DNA of 64,000 nt from Nevskia sp. GTDB taxonomy: Bacteria > Pseudomonadota > Gammaproteobacteria > Nevskiales > Nevskiaceae. The notes under the pieces were generated by a model, which searched no databases, was not told where the DNA came from, and saw only the letters and a list, made by a program, of their open reading frames with translations. The stretch spans positions 186,001 through 250,000 of the forward strand of contig JAKFUK010000004.1 in NCBI GenBank assembly GCA_021732745.1, read 5' to 3'. A program made the translations under genes and the position numbers. Positions 43,504-52,194 of this stretch are shown here, one piece after another (the first letter of the stretch is position 1; each line of letters begins with the position of its first letter).

Positions 43504-44073
43504 ATGCTCATCACTCTTACCCCCTTCGCGCAATCCCGCCTGTTCCCCAGGCAGCGCCGCGTCAACAGCATCCAGGACATCACCCCCGATCAGTTCGTCG
43601 CTCACCTGAACGAGCACCAGCCGGACCGTGTGATCGACGGCTATGCGTCGTTCTGCAAGCTGCATGTGCATCTCAACTGGACCACGACGCGCTGCCTGAC
43701 CATTCCGATCAATGACGACAACCGGCATCTGCTGCGTTCTGGCTACGAGGCGCGCAACAAGGATGAGCTGCCGGTGCTGACGCGCTGGTTCGAGGGCTTG
43801 CTGGCACCGGTCGCGGCGTATCTGGTGGTGATCCTGTACAGCCGTGCGCAGCTCGAAAAAGAGGGTGAACGCATTGCTGGCGACTGGGGAATCGTCGGTT
43901 GTCTGGCCACCGATGAGCCTGCCGAGATTCCGATGGCGCCGATCACCATGATGCGCAATGCGCTGGGGGTGGCGGAAGGCGGTTCCGATGTGCCGCTCGA
44001 CCGCGCGGCCTATCAGCGTAGCGTCCGTTACTGGGAGCAGCATGCGAACTGGCGCGGGACAATACCCGCCTGA
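43504..44073 (+). CDS. DUF3228 family protein
   Basis: 189 residues from ATG 43504, the beginning of the conserved part (MLITLTPFAQSRLFPRQRRV). RVIDGYASFCKLHVHLNWTT, TIPINDDNRHLLRSGYEARN and GDWGIVGCLATDEPAEIPMA are the family signature. Cytoplasmic, function unknown. Followed 19 bp later by tesB, so they are probably co-transcribed. Confidence 0.85.
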   Translation: MLITLTPFAQSRLFPRQRRVNSIQDITPDQFVAHLNEHQPDRVIDGYASFCKLHVHLNWTTTRCLTIPINDDNRHLLRSGYEARNKDELPVLTRWFEGLLAPVAAYLVVILYSRAQLEKEGERIAGDWGIVGCLATDEPAEIPMAPITMMRNALGVAEGGSDVPLDRAAYQRSVRYWEQHANWRGTIPA

Positions 44074-44092
44074 TCGCTGCGAGGAAGCCCGG

Positions 44093-44965
44093 ATGTCGGT
44101 CGTGCTGGATGAACTGCTGAAGCTGCTGGATATCGAAACCCTGGATGCCAACCTGTTCCGCGGCCAGTCGCGCGACGATGGCTTCAAGCAGCTGTATGGC
44201 GGGCAGGTGGTGGCGCAGGCCCTGGTCGCGGCAACGCGTACGGTGCCGGCCGATCGTGCCGCGCAATCGCTGCACGCCTACTTCCTGCGTCCGGGCGATC
44301 TGAAGCTGCCGATCATCTACGAGGTCGAGCGGATACGGGACGGCGGCAGCTTCACCACGCGCCGCGTGCAGGCGATCCAGAACAGCGTGCCGATCTTTTC
44401 GATGATGGTGTCGTTCCACGCCGCCGAAGACGGCTGGGAGCATCAGGTGGCGATGCCGGACGTACCATCGCCGGAAGCGCTGAAATCGGGCACCCGACTG
44501 TACGCGGAATGGCAGGCCGGACCGCCCGAGGCTTCACCGAGCCTGCTCGGCGTGAAGGTGATTGCCGAGCGCGCCGGCATCGAGATTCGCCCGGCCTTGG
44601 ACCTGCAATCCGAAGTCGGCGAAACGCCGGGCGTGCAGCGGCTGTGGTTTCGCTGCACCGGCGATCAACCGCCGCCGCGTGCCTGGCACACGGTGTTGCT
44701 GGCCTATGCCTCGGATTTCGATCTGATCGGCACCGCCAAGCTGCCGCACGGTGGCCATTACGGCCAGCCCGAGATGATGATGGCCAGCCTCGATCACGCG
44801 ATCTGGTTCCATCGCCCAGCCCGCCTCGATGACTGGCTGCTCTATTGCATCGACGCGCCAACCGCGTCCGCCGGCCGCGCTTTCATCACTGGCCGCATCT
44901 TCGATCGCCAGGGCGTGCTGATCGCCAGCACCACGCAGGAAGGCTTGATGCGCCGCGTCCGGTAG
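44093..44965 (+). CDS. tesB: Acyl-CoA thioesterase II
   Basis: 290 residues, the usual TesB length, with a GAGGAAG ribosome site. Double hot-dog fold: FRGQSRDDGFKQLYGGQVVA in the first half and MMASLDHAIWFHRPARLDDW in the second, carrying the conserved Asp of the Asp-Thr-Gln triad. It hydrolyses medium- and long-chain acyl-CoA esters in the cytoplasm. Confidence 0.93.
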   Translation: MSVVLDELLKLLDIETLDANLFRGQSRDDGFKQLYGGQVVAQALVAATRTVPADRAAQSLHAYFLRPGDLKLPIIYEVERIRDGGSFTTRRVQAIQNSVPIFSMMVSFHAAEDGWEHQVAMPDVPSPEALKSGTRLYAEWQAGPPEASPSLLGVKVIAERAGIEIRPALDLQSEVGETPGVQRLWFRCTGDQPPPRAWHTVLLAYASDFDLIGTAKLPHGGHYGQPEMMMASLDHAIWFHRPARLDDWLLYCIDAPTASAGRAFITGRIFDRQGVLIASTTQEGLMRRVR

Positions 44966-44990
44966 GGTGGGCAAGCTTCATCTGCCCACC
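44962..44990. repeat. GTAGGGTGGGCA repeat, copy 1
   Basis: GTAGGGTGGGCAAGCTTCAT followed by CTGCCCACC overlaps the tesB stop. It is self-complementary (GGGTGGGCA/TGCCCACCC), so it can form a hairpin between tesB and the convergent RND gene. Nearly the same 29 bp occurs at 59579. Confidence 0.65.
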
Positions 44991-45009
44991 CCACGGATAA
45001 GGATGGTGC

Positions 45010-48000
45010 TCAGCGTTTCGAGCGAGCCCGCATGAAACCAAAAAAGGAATACACCGTAATGGCGACGCCAATGACGACGATTCCGATCGCCACCTCTGTC
45101 GTCAATAACATTGGTGACAGCGACCGCAAGAAAGAATTCTGCCGGAGCCAGATATCGAGCCCCAAACCAACTGCAACTGGGCCTGCCACCGACGTAATGC
45201 GCACGGAAAGCGGCAACGAGGCATCTCTGAGCATGCTGTAAGCGGCAGGTTGCTTCTGAACGGAGGTCGCCGGCCCAGCATTGAAGAGCGGCATCATTGT
45301 TGGCCGCGGAGGCACCACACGCATCGGGACATCGTCGAAATCTTCGCTATCGGCTTGCTTCACATGCTCCGACGCCAGCCACAGATACATGGCCGGCACC
45401 ACGAACAGGGTGAACACGGTGCCGATCGAGATGCCGGTGGCGATCACCAGACCCATGTGGTTGCGGCCGACGGCACCGGCACCGTCGGCGATTACCAGCG
45501 GCATGACGCCGAGCACCATCGCCGCGGTGGTCATCAGGATTGGCCGCAGGCGGGTTTCGGCGGCGATCTCGATCGCTTCCAGCTTCGATTTGCCGAGCAG
45601 GCGCTGCTGATTGGCGAACTCCACGATCAGGATGCCGTGCTTGGCGATCAGGCCGACGAGCGTCACCAGACCCACCTGCGTGTAGACGTTGAGTGTGGCG
45701 AAGCCCAAGAACAGGAACACCACCGCGCCAAAGATCGCCATCGGCACCGACATCATCACGATCAGCGGGTCGCGGAAAGATTCGAACTGCGCCGCCAGCA
45801 CCAGGAAGATGATGATCAGCGCGAAGGAAAGCGTGACCAGGAATCCGCCGGATTCGCGCACGTACTGGCGTGATTCACCGGCGTAGTCGATGGTGAACCC
45901 GGCCGGCAGGGTTTCCTTGGCCAGCTGGTTCAGCAGCGCCAGCGCTTCGCCCTGGGTGCCGCCGAACACCGCGCCGATGGTCGCCGAGTTGAGCTGCTGG
46001 AAATGCGGAATCGACTGCGGCACGGTTTCGGTCTTGAAGCTGATCACGGTGGAGGCCGGAATCAACTCGCCGTTGGCGGCGCGCAGGTAGTAGCCATCGA
46101 GCTGGCCAGCGTTCAGGCGCTCGGACTCCATGACCTGCGGAATCACCTTGTACGAACGGCCGGCGATCGAGAAGTAGTTGACGTAACCGCCACCGAGCAG
46201 CGAGCCGAGCGTGGCACCGACATCCCGCTGGGTCAGGCCGAGCGCGGCGACCTTGTCACGGTCGACCGTGACCGTGGTCTGCGGCTTGTCGATCTTCAGA
46301 CCGTTGTCGAGCACGTAGAACTTGCCGGTGGCCTGGGCCTTGGCGATCAGGGCCTGCGACACCTCGTACAGCTTGGAGAACGGTTCGGTGGTGTTGATCA
46401 CGAACTGGATCGGCAGGCCCTGGCCGGCACCCGGCAGCGACGGCGGATTGACCCAGAACACGTTGGCACCGGCCACCTGCTCGTTGCTGCGGGTCTGCAG
46501 GTCGACATTGATTTCGGCGATTTCCCGCGAACGCTCTTCGTAGGGCTTCATGACGAAGCCGCCGATCGCCGAGTTCAGCTGGCCTTCGCTGGAAATCTGG
46601 AAGGCGTTGGCGTATTCCGGCGTCTCCTTGATGACCCCGAACATCTGATCGGTGTAAGTCAGCATCTGCTTGGCGGATGCGTTCGGTGCGGCCGAGGCAA
46701 TGTAGAACAGGAAGCCCTGATCTTCAGCCGGGGCCAGTTCGCCGGTGGCCAGCACGCCGCCGAAGAAGCCGGGCGCGGTCATCATCAGCACCAGCAGGCC
46801 GATCACCACGAAGCCGAAGCTGACCACCGCTTTCCAGGCCGACAGCATCGAGCCGAGCGCGCGGCGATACATCGCCGAGAACTTCTCGAAGTTGCGGTCG
46901 ATCGTCTGAACCAGCTTGTTGCTGCCGTGATCGTCCTTGAAGAACAGGGCCGCCATCATCGGCGACAGGGTCAGCGCCACCACGGCAGACACGGCCACCG
47001 CACCGGCCAAGGTGAATGCGAACTCCGAGAACAGCACGCCGGTGAGCCCACCCTGGAAGCCGATCGGCACGTAGACCGCGATCAGCACCACCGAGATCGC
47101 GATGATCGGCCCGGCCAGTTCGCGCGCGGCAACGAGGGCTGCCTGCATCGGCTTCTTGCCCATCTTCATGTGGCGGTCGACGTTCTCGACGACGATGATC
47201 GCGTCATCGACGACCAGACCGATCGCCAGCACCAGCGCCAGCAGGGTCAGCAGGTTGATCGAGTAGCCGAGCAGCAGCATCACGAAGAAGCCGCCGATCA
47301 AGGACAGTGGCATCGCGATCACCGGAATCAGCACCGAGCGGAAAGATCCCAGGAACAGGAAGATCACCACGGTGACGATCAGGAGTGCCTCGATCAGCGT
47401 CTTCTGCACTTCGCTGATCGAGGCGCTGATGTACTCGGTGGCGTCGTAGGAAATCTCGCCGGTGATGCCTTCCGGCATTTCGGCGGTGATCGACGGGAAT
47501 ACCCGGCGCACTTCCTTGATCACGGTCAGCGAATTGGCATCCGGGGCCACCTTGATGCCGATGAACACCGACTGCTTGCCGTTGAAGCGGGTGGAGTTGT
47601 CGTAGTTCTCGGCACCGAGGGTGACGGTGGCGACATCCTGCAAGCGCACCAGTGCGCTGCCCTTGTTCTTGATGACGAGGTTCTTGAACTCCTCGACCGA
47701 GTGCAGATCGGTGCCGGCGGTCAGATCGACGCTGACCATCGAACCCTTGGTGGTGCCGAGCGCGGACAGGTAATTGTTGTTGGCCAGTGCGGTGGTGACA
47801 TCGGTCGGCGTGATGCCGAACGCCGCCAGCCGCTGCGGATCAAGCCAGGCGCGCAGCGCAAACTGACGGCCGCCGAGGATCGACACCAGCTTCACACCGG
47901 CGATCGACTGCAACTTCGGCTGCACGACGCGAATCAGGTAATCGGTGATCTGGTTCTGCGGCAGCGTTTCGCTCGAAAAACCCATGTACATCGAGTCGAT

Positions 48001-48405
48001 CTGCTCACCGACCTGCACGGCCAGGGTCGGCTGCTGCGCTTCCGGCGGCAACTGGTTCAGCACCGATTGCACCTTGGTGTTGATTTCCGACAGCGCGCGA
48101 TTGGAGTCGTAGTTCAGCGACAGACTCGCAGTCACCGTGGAGATACCCGACGACGACGACGAGGTCATGTAGTCGATGCCCTGCGCCTGTGCCACGGCCG
48201 CTTCGATCGGCGTGGTGATGAAGCCGGCAACCACGTCCGGGTTGGCACCGTAGTAGACGGTCGACACGGTGACCGTGGCGTTCTCGGTCTGCGGGTACTG
48301 GCGCACCGGCAGGCTCAGCATCGAGCGGATGCCAAGCACCAGGATCAGCAGGCTGACAACCGTTGCCAGTACCGGCTTCTTGATGAACAGATCAGTGAAT
48401 TTCAT
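45010..48405 (-). CDS. RND multidrug efflux permease (HAE1/AcrB-like)
   Basis: 1,131 residues. Starts MKFTDLFIKKPVLATVVSLL and has the RND repeats; the proton-relay Asp pair is in GLVVDDAIIVVENVDRHM. Porter and docking domains are intact, so it should be an inner-membrane drug/proton antiporter working with the adaptor and outer-membrane genes just upstream. It is about 80-100 residues longer than usual. The extension after the last canonical helix (YLWLASEHVKQADSEDFDDV) includes two further hydrophobic segments (ITSVAGPVAVGLGLDIWL and VAIGIVVIGVAITVYSFFGF). The extension's role is unknown. Confidence 0.93.
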   Translation of the reverse strand: MKFTDLFIKKPVLATVVSLLILVLGIRSMLSLPVRQYPQTENATVTVSTVYYGANPDVVAGFITTPIEAAVAQAQGIDYMTSSSSSGISTVTASLSLNYDSNRALSEINTKVQSVLNQLPPEAQQPTLAVQVGEQIDSMYMGFSSETLPQNQITDYLIRVVQPKLQSIAGVKLVSILGGRQFALRAWLDPQRLAAFGITPTDVTTALANNNYLSALGTTKGSMVSVDLTAGTDLHSVEEFKNLVIKNKGSALVRLQDVATVTLGAENYDNSTRFNGKQSVFIGIKVAPDANSLTVIKEVRRVFPSITAEMPEGITGEISYDATEYISASISEVQKTLIEALLIVTVVIFLFLGSFRSVLIPVIAMPLSLIGGFFVMLLLGYSINLLTLLALVLAIGLVVDDAIIVVENVDRHMKMGKKPMQAALVAARELAGPIIAISVVLIAVYVPIGFQGGLTGVLFSEFAFTLAGAVAVSAVVALTLSPMMAALFFKDDHGSNKLVQTIDRNFEKFSAMYRRALGSMLSAWKAVVSFGFVVIGLLVLMMTAPGFFGGVLATGELAPAEDQGFLFYIASAAPNASAKQMLTYTDQMFGVIKETPEYANAFQISSEGQLNSAIGGFVMKPYEERSREIAEINVDLQTRSNEQVAGANVFWVNPPSLPGAGQGLPIQFVINTTEPFSKLYEVSQALIAKAQATGKFYVLDNGLKIDKPQTTVTVDRDKVAALGLTQRDVGATLGSLLGGGYVNYFSIAGRSYKVIPQVMESERLNAGQLDGYYLRAANGELIPASTVISFKTETVPQSIPHFQQLNSATIGAVFGGTQGEALALLNQLAKETLPAGFTIDYAGESRQYVRESGGFLVTLSFALIIIFLVLAAQFESFRDPLIVMMSVPMAIFGAVVFLFLGFATLNVYTQVGLVTLVGLIAKHGILIVEFANQQRLLGKSKLEAIEIAAETRLRPILMTTAAMVLGVMPLVIADGAGAVGRNHMGLVIATGISIGTVFTLFVVPAMYLWLASEHVKQADSEDFDDVPMRVVPPRPTMMPLFNAGPATSVQKQPAAYSMLRDASLPLSVRITSVAGPVAVGLGLDIWLRQNSFLRSLSPMLLTTEVAIGIVVIGVAITVYSFFGFMRARSKR

Positions 48406-48436
48406 GCGGATATTTCCTGTGTGACGCGCGCTGCGC

Positions 48437-49717
48437 TCACTGATCCTTCGGCTGCGGATTGGCGTCGAAGCTCGGCACCACGGCGTTGTTGATGCTGACG
48501 CGGCTGCCGTTGCGCAGCTTCACCTGGCCGGTGGTCACCACTTCGTCACCGGCCTTCAGCCCCGACAGGATCGCCACCTGATCGCCACGCTTCGGACCGG
48601 TCACCACGAACACCTGACGCGCCACCGGCACCGGCGGTGCATTCGGATCGACCGGTGCTGCGGCAGCGGGTGCTGCGGCAGCCTTCTCGCCCTTGGCCGC
48701 AGCGGCCTTGGCGGCATCCGCCGCACGCTGGTCGGCATCGACCTTGTCGAGCGCCTGATTCTTCGCCAGCACGGCCGGCAAGTTCGGATCGGGCGCGTTC
48801 TCTTCGCCACGCTTGACCACCACGAACACCGTTTCGCCATACGGATTGAAGGTGACGGCGGTCTGCGGCAGCGTCAGGTACTGCTGGGACTTGCCGACCG
48901 ACACCCGCAGATCGGCAAACATGCCCGGCAGCAGGCGCTGGCCCGGATTGGCGATCGTCGCCTGCACGCGGACATTGCGGGTGTCGGTGTCGACGATGGG
49001 GTCGATGGCACTGATCGTCCCTTCGAACACCGTGCCCGGGAAGCTGTCGATGGTCGCCTTGACCGTCTCGCCCATCTTCAGCTGCGCCAGCTGCTGCTGC
49101 GGCAGGTTGAAGTCGGCATAGATCGGATCGAGCTGCTGAAGCGTCACGACATTGGCACCGGCCGCCAGATACTGGCCGCGATTGACCGTCGAGATACCGA
49201 GCCGGCCAGCGAACGGGGCGCGGATCGCCATCTTGGCGATGGTGGCGCGCTGCTCGTCGACCGCAGCCTTGGCGGCCTTGGCAGTGGCGACGCTGTTTTC
49301 AAAGCCGGCGCGGGAAATCGCTTCGGCTTCGAACTGCAGCTTGTCGCGCTTGACGTTCAGCTCGGCGAGTTCGGCATTGGCTTGCAGCGAGCGCAGGCGG
49401 GCGTTGTCGGCATCGGCGACCAGTTGCAGCAGCGGCGCGCCTTCGCGGACATCCTCGCCGGAGCGGAACGACACGTTCTGCACCAGACCCGCGAGTTCGG
49501 TCGACAGATCGACGCCGCGCACGGCGCGCAAGCTGCCGACCACCGGCAGTTCGGTCGACCAGTCCTGCAATTCGGCCTTGGCGGTCGACACCGCCGACTG
49601 CGGTTCCGGCATCGCGGCATAGCCTTCGATGGTCTTCTTGACCTGCATCGCCTTGATGCCGCCGATGATCAGGATCAGGACTACGACTACGCCAATCAGG
49701 GTGAGCCAGCGCTTCAT
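48437..49717 (-). CDS. RND efflux periplasmic adaptor (MFP)
   Basis: 426 residues from ATG 49717; the ATG nine bases earlier abuts the GGAG ribosome site, so the downstream Met is preferred. An N-terminal anchor (WLTLIGVVVVLILIIGGIKA), lipoyl halves (VVGSLRAVRGVDLSTELAGL), an alpha-hairpin and the beta-barrel domain (LPGMFADLRVSVGKSQQYLT) are present. An Ala/Lys-rich insertion lies near 320-370. It joins the permease and the outer-membrane channel. Confidence 0.93.
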   Translation of the reverse strand: MKRWLTLIGVVVVLILIIGGIKAMQVKKTIEGYAAMPEPQSAVSTAKAELQDWSTELPVVGSLRAVRGVDLSTELAGLVQNVSFRSGEDVREGAPLLQLVADADNARLRSLQANAELAELNVKRDKLQFEAEAISRAGFENSVATAKAAKAAVDEQRATIAKMAIRAPFAGRLGISTVNRGQYLAAGANVVTLQQLDPIYADFNLPQQQLAQLKMGETVKATIDSFPGTVFEGTISAIDPIVDTDTRNVRVQATIANPGQRLLPGMFADLRVSVGKSQQYLTLPQTAVTFNPYGETVFVVVKRGEENAPDPNLPAVLAKNQALDKVDADQRAADAAKAAAAKGEKAAAAPAAAAPVDPNAPPVPVARQVFVVTGPKRGDQVAILSGLKAGDEVVTTGQVKLRNGSRVSINNAVVPSFDANPQPKDQ

Positions 49718-49780
49718 GAGGTGCATCTCCGTGTCCGGCCGCTTGCTGCGGCCGTGGGGTTTTCGATCACAGCAGGGGAA

Positions 49781-51292
49781 TCAGTTCGCAGCAGCGACGT
49801 TGCCGGCGATGGCAGGCGGCGGGCTCGGGATGTCAGTCTTCACTTCCGTATCCCAGTTGCCGCCCAGCGCCATGTACAGCGCGGCCGTGTCGCGCAGGCG
49901 CGTCGCCACCGTGGTCGCGTAGCCGACCTTGGCGGTGGTGTAGGCGGCATGCAGGCGAACTTTCTCGGTCAAGGTGCCGCTGCCCAGCTCATGGAGCTTG
50001 ACGGCGTTGTTGTAGGACACTTCCGAAGCGCGAGCCACGTCGTCATAGGCCGCCAGTGCCGAGGCATTGGACTGCAACGCGGTCAGCGAATCGGAGACGT
50101 TCTTGAAAGCGTTGAGCACGGTCAGCCGGTAATCCGCTTCGGCCTTGTCGTAGTCGGCGATCGCGGCTTTCTTCAATGCCGACAGCTCGCCCGCGCGGAA
50201 CAGCGGCTGGGTGATCGAGCCGCCGATGGCCCAGACATTGCCCTTGAACAGATCGCTGAGCGTGGTCGCCTGGGTGCCGAGGCTGGCGGTCAGCGCGATC
50301 TGCGGGAACTGGTTGGCGGTCGCCACGCCGATCTTCGCTGCGGCTTCGTGCAGGCCGGCTTCGGCAGCACGCAGGTCCGGGCGCTGACGAACGATCTCCG
50401 ATGGCAGGCTGACCGGAATCTGCAAAGGCAGCTTCAGATCGAGCAGCACGATGTCGCTGGCGGTCGCGGCATCCGGCGTGCGGCCGAGGTACACCGCGAG
50501 CTGGGTGCGCGCCCGGGTCAGCTGGTTCTGGTAGCCGTAGAGCTTGGCCTTCTCGCCGGCCAGCGCTGCGGCCACCACGGCGACATCGGCACGCGATACC
50601 GCGCCGGCGTCGAACTGCTTGCGGATCACGTCGAGACGCCGGGTTTCGTCGGCGATCAGGATGTTCTCGCCCTCGACCAGATAAGCGGCTTCGGCCATGT
50701 CCACCGTGCTGGCGACGACATTGGCGATCAGCGTCTGGTAGGCGGCGACCAGTTCGTATTGCCGCGCTTCGGCCGCTGCGGCTGCGGCTTCCACACCGCG
50801 CCGAGTGCCGCCCCAGATGTCGAGGCCATAGCTGACGCCGACCGAGGCATTGAAGAAGTTGTAGATCAGGCTGCCGCCACCGGGATTGCCGAAGGCACCG
50901 AGATCAATCTGCTGGCGGGTGGCGCTGAAGCTGGCGTCGACTTCCGGAAACTGGTCGGACCAGCGGGCGCGGGCATTGGCGCGCGCCGAGCGCAGTGCGG
51001 CCTGCGCGGAGGCGATCGACGGGCTGTTCTTCAGCGCTTCATTGACCAGCGCATTGAGCTGCGGCGACTGGTACTGCTCCCACCAGCGCGCCGCGACCGG
51101 CGTGTTGGCGAGGAAGATCTGCGCTTCGCCGCCCGGCACATTGGCGCTGGCGGTGGCTGCCGGCAGCGGTTCGACGGACACCCGCGTGTCCGTGCCCGGT
51201 GCGGCTGGCGACTTGAAATCCGGGCCAACGGCGCAGCCGGCGAGCAAGGCCAGCGGCAACGCGAGGGCGGTGCTCCATGCAGTACGGGTCAT
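49781..51292 (-). CDS. Outer-membrane efflux lipoprotein (NodT/OprM-like)
   Basis: 503 residues. Lipoprotein signal LALPLALLAGC with Cys21, then two OEP repeats (WWEQYQSPQLNALVNEALKN; ALRSARANARARW; later LRAAEAGLHEAAAKIGVATA). The family forms trimeric channels through the outer membrane. Its ATG overlaps the TetR stop by 4 bp, so regulator and channel are co-translated. Completes the tripartite pump with the next two genes. Confidence 0.93.
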   Translation of the reverse strand: MTRTAWSTALALPLALLAGCAVGPDFKSPAAPGTDTRVSVEPLPAATASANVPGGEAQIFLANTPVAARWWEQYQSPQLNALVNEALKNSPSIASAQAALRSARANARARWSDQFPEVDASFSATRQQIDLGAFGNPGGGSLIYNFFNASVGVSYGLDIWGGTRRGVEAAAAAAEARQYELVAAYQTLIANVVASTVDMAEAAYLVEGENILIADETRRLDVIRKQFDAGAVSRADVAVVAAALAGEKAKLYGYQNQLTRARTQLAVYLGRTPDAATASDIVLLDLKLPLQIPVSLPSEIVRQRPDLRAAEAGLHEAAAKIGVATANQFPQIALTASLGTQATTLSDLFKGNVWAIGGSITQPLFRAGELSALKKAAIADYDKAEADYRLTVLNAFKNVSDSLTALQSNASALAAYDDVARASEVSYNNAVKLHELGSGTLTEKVRLHAAYTTAKVGYATTVATRLRDTAALYMALGGNWDTEVKTDIPSPPPAIAGNVAAAN

Positions 51293-51996
51293 GCTTTGGG
51301 TCTCGATTTCGATGCGGTGGAACCTGCGGCGCGCGGTTTCCCGCTTGCGGCAGTGACAACAGGCGGCTTCGCGGACGGCGATGCAACGACTCCGCCAAGG
51401 ATCGTGCGGAACACCAGATCGGCGTAGAAGTCGGACGGCGCGCTTCCCGGCAGGCCCGGGAAGCGGTCGAGCATGTGGCGGTTCTGGAAGAACAGGATCA
51501 CCGTCGCGCCGATCATCATGGTCACTGTCGACGGGTCGATATCGTCCGCGAACGAGCCGTTCTGCTGGCCCTGGCGAATGATCCCGGTCACGGCCATGAA
51601 GTTGCGCATGAACACCGGTTCGACCAGATCGCGGCCGGCGCAGCAGCCGGTGTTCAGCACTTCGCGAACCACCAGATGGGTGTTCAGCTCGTGGCCGAAG
51701 GCGTCCGAGAAATCGAAGCGGATCAGCGCTTGCAGCTTGTCGACGCTGCCCATGTCGGTGCGCGCCAGCAGCGCTTCGGCGAACTCCGCGTGGCCCTTGC
51801 AGGCTTCGCGCAGCACTTCCTGATGCAGCGCTTCCTTCGACTTGAAGTGATGAAAGATGTTGGCCTTGCTGACGCCGGCTTGTGCTGCGATATCGGCGAT
51901 CGACACCGAATCGAAACCGGCGCGCGCAAAGCCTTCCGTCGCGGCGTCGAGAATCGCGCGGGCGCCGCTGCTGGGAAGATCGGTTGGAGGCGACAT
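51289..51996 (-). CDS. TetR-family regulator of the efflux operon
   Basis: 235 residues. HTH: ARAILDAATEGFARAGFDSV, SIADIAAQAGVSKANIFHHF, KSKEALHQEVL. The C-terminal domain binds an unknown ligand. The last 40 residues are a basic Ala/Lys/Ser tail. First gene of the efflux operon, with a perfect-cored palindrome upstream, so autoregulated repression of the pump is likely. Confidence 0.92.
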   Translation of the reverse strand: MSPPTDLPSSGARAILDAATEGFARAGFDSVSIADIAAQAGVSKANIFHHFKSKEALHQEVLREACKGHAEFAEALLARTDMGSVDKLQALIRFDFSDAFGHELNTHLVVREVLNTGCCAGRDLVEPVFMRNFMAVTGIIRQGQQNGSFADDIDPSTVTMMIGATVILFFQNRHMLDRFPGLPGSAPSDFYADLVFRTILGGVVASPSAKPPVVTAASGKPRAAGSTASKSRPKA

Positions 51997-52026
51997 CGGG
52001 GAGGCTGCGGCGGGAAAGGATCGGCA

Positions 52027-52046
52027 GACTAACCGATCGGTCGGTC
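52027..52046. promoter_or_regulatory. TetR operator palindrome
   Basis: GACTAACCGATCGGTCGGTC: arms GAC and GTC flank a perfect ACCGATCGGT core with full dyad symmetry apart from the two 2-bp spacers. It lies 31-50 bp before the tetR start, where repressor binding would block transcription. Confidence 0.7.
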
Positions 52047-52102
52047 AGATGCTAATCACTGTTTGCGACGCTGTCATTACAAATCGGTCTGTTGAGGGTT
52101 TT

Positions 52103-52175
52103 CCCGTAGGTCCGGATTCATCCGGACATCCGCGTCATCGACGTGTGCGCGTCCGGATGAATCCGGACCTACGGG
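52103..52175. repeat. Long perfect inverted repeat (25-bp arms)
   Basis: CCCGTAGGTCCGGATTCATC (plus CGGAC) at 52103-52127 is exactly inverted at 52151-52175 with a 23-bp loop. It lies between the end of the SDR gene and the start of the tetR operon. It could terminate or block transcription but has no T-run; its look suggests a dispersed palindromic repeat. Confidence 0.7.
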
Positions 52176-52194
52176 CGACGATGCGACGCGGGAT

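Noticed and set aside
46003-48492. 829-codon open frame antisense to the RND permease gene
   Set aside because: It is His/Gln/Arg-rich without any domain and mirrors a clear permease gene; typical antisense openness in high-GC DNA.
49382-51427. 681-codon frame antisense to the adaptor and outer-membrane genes
   Set aside because: Spans two certain genes on the other strand and has no recognisable protein features.
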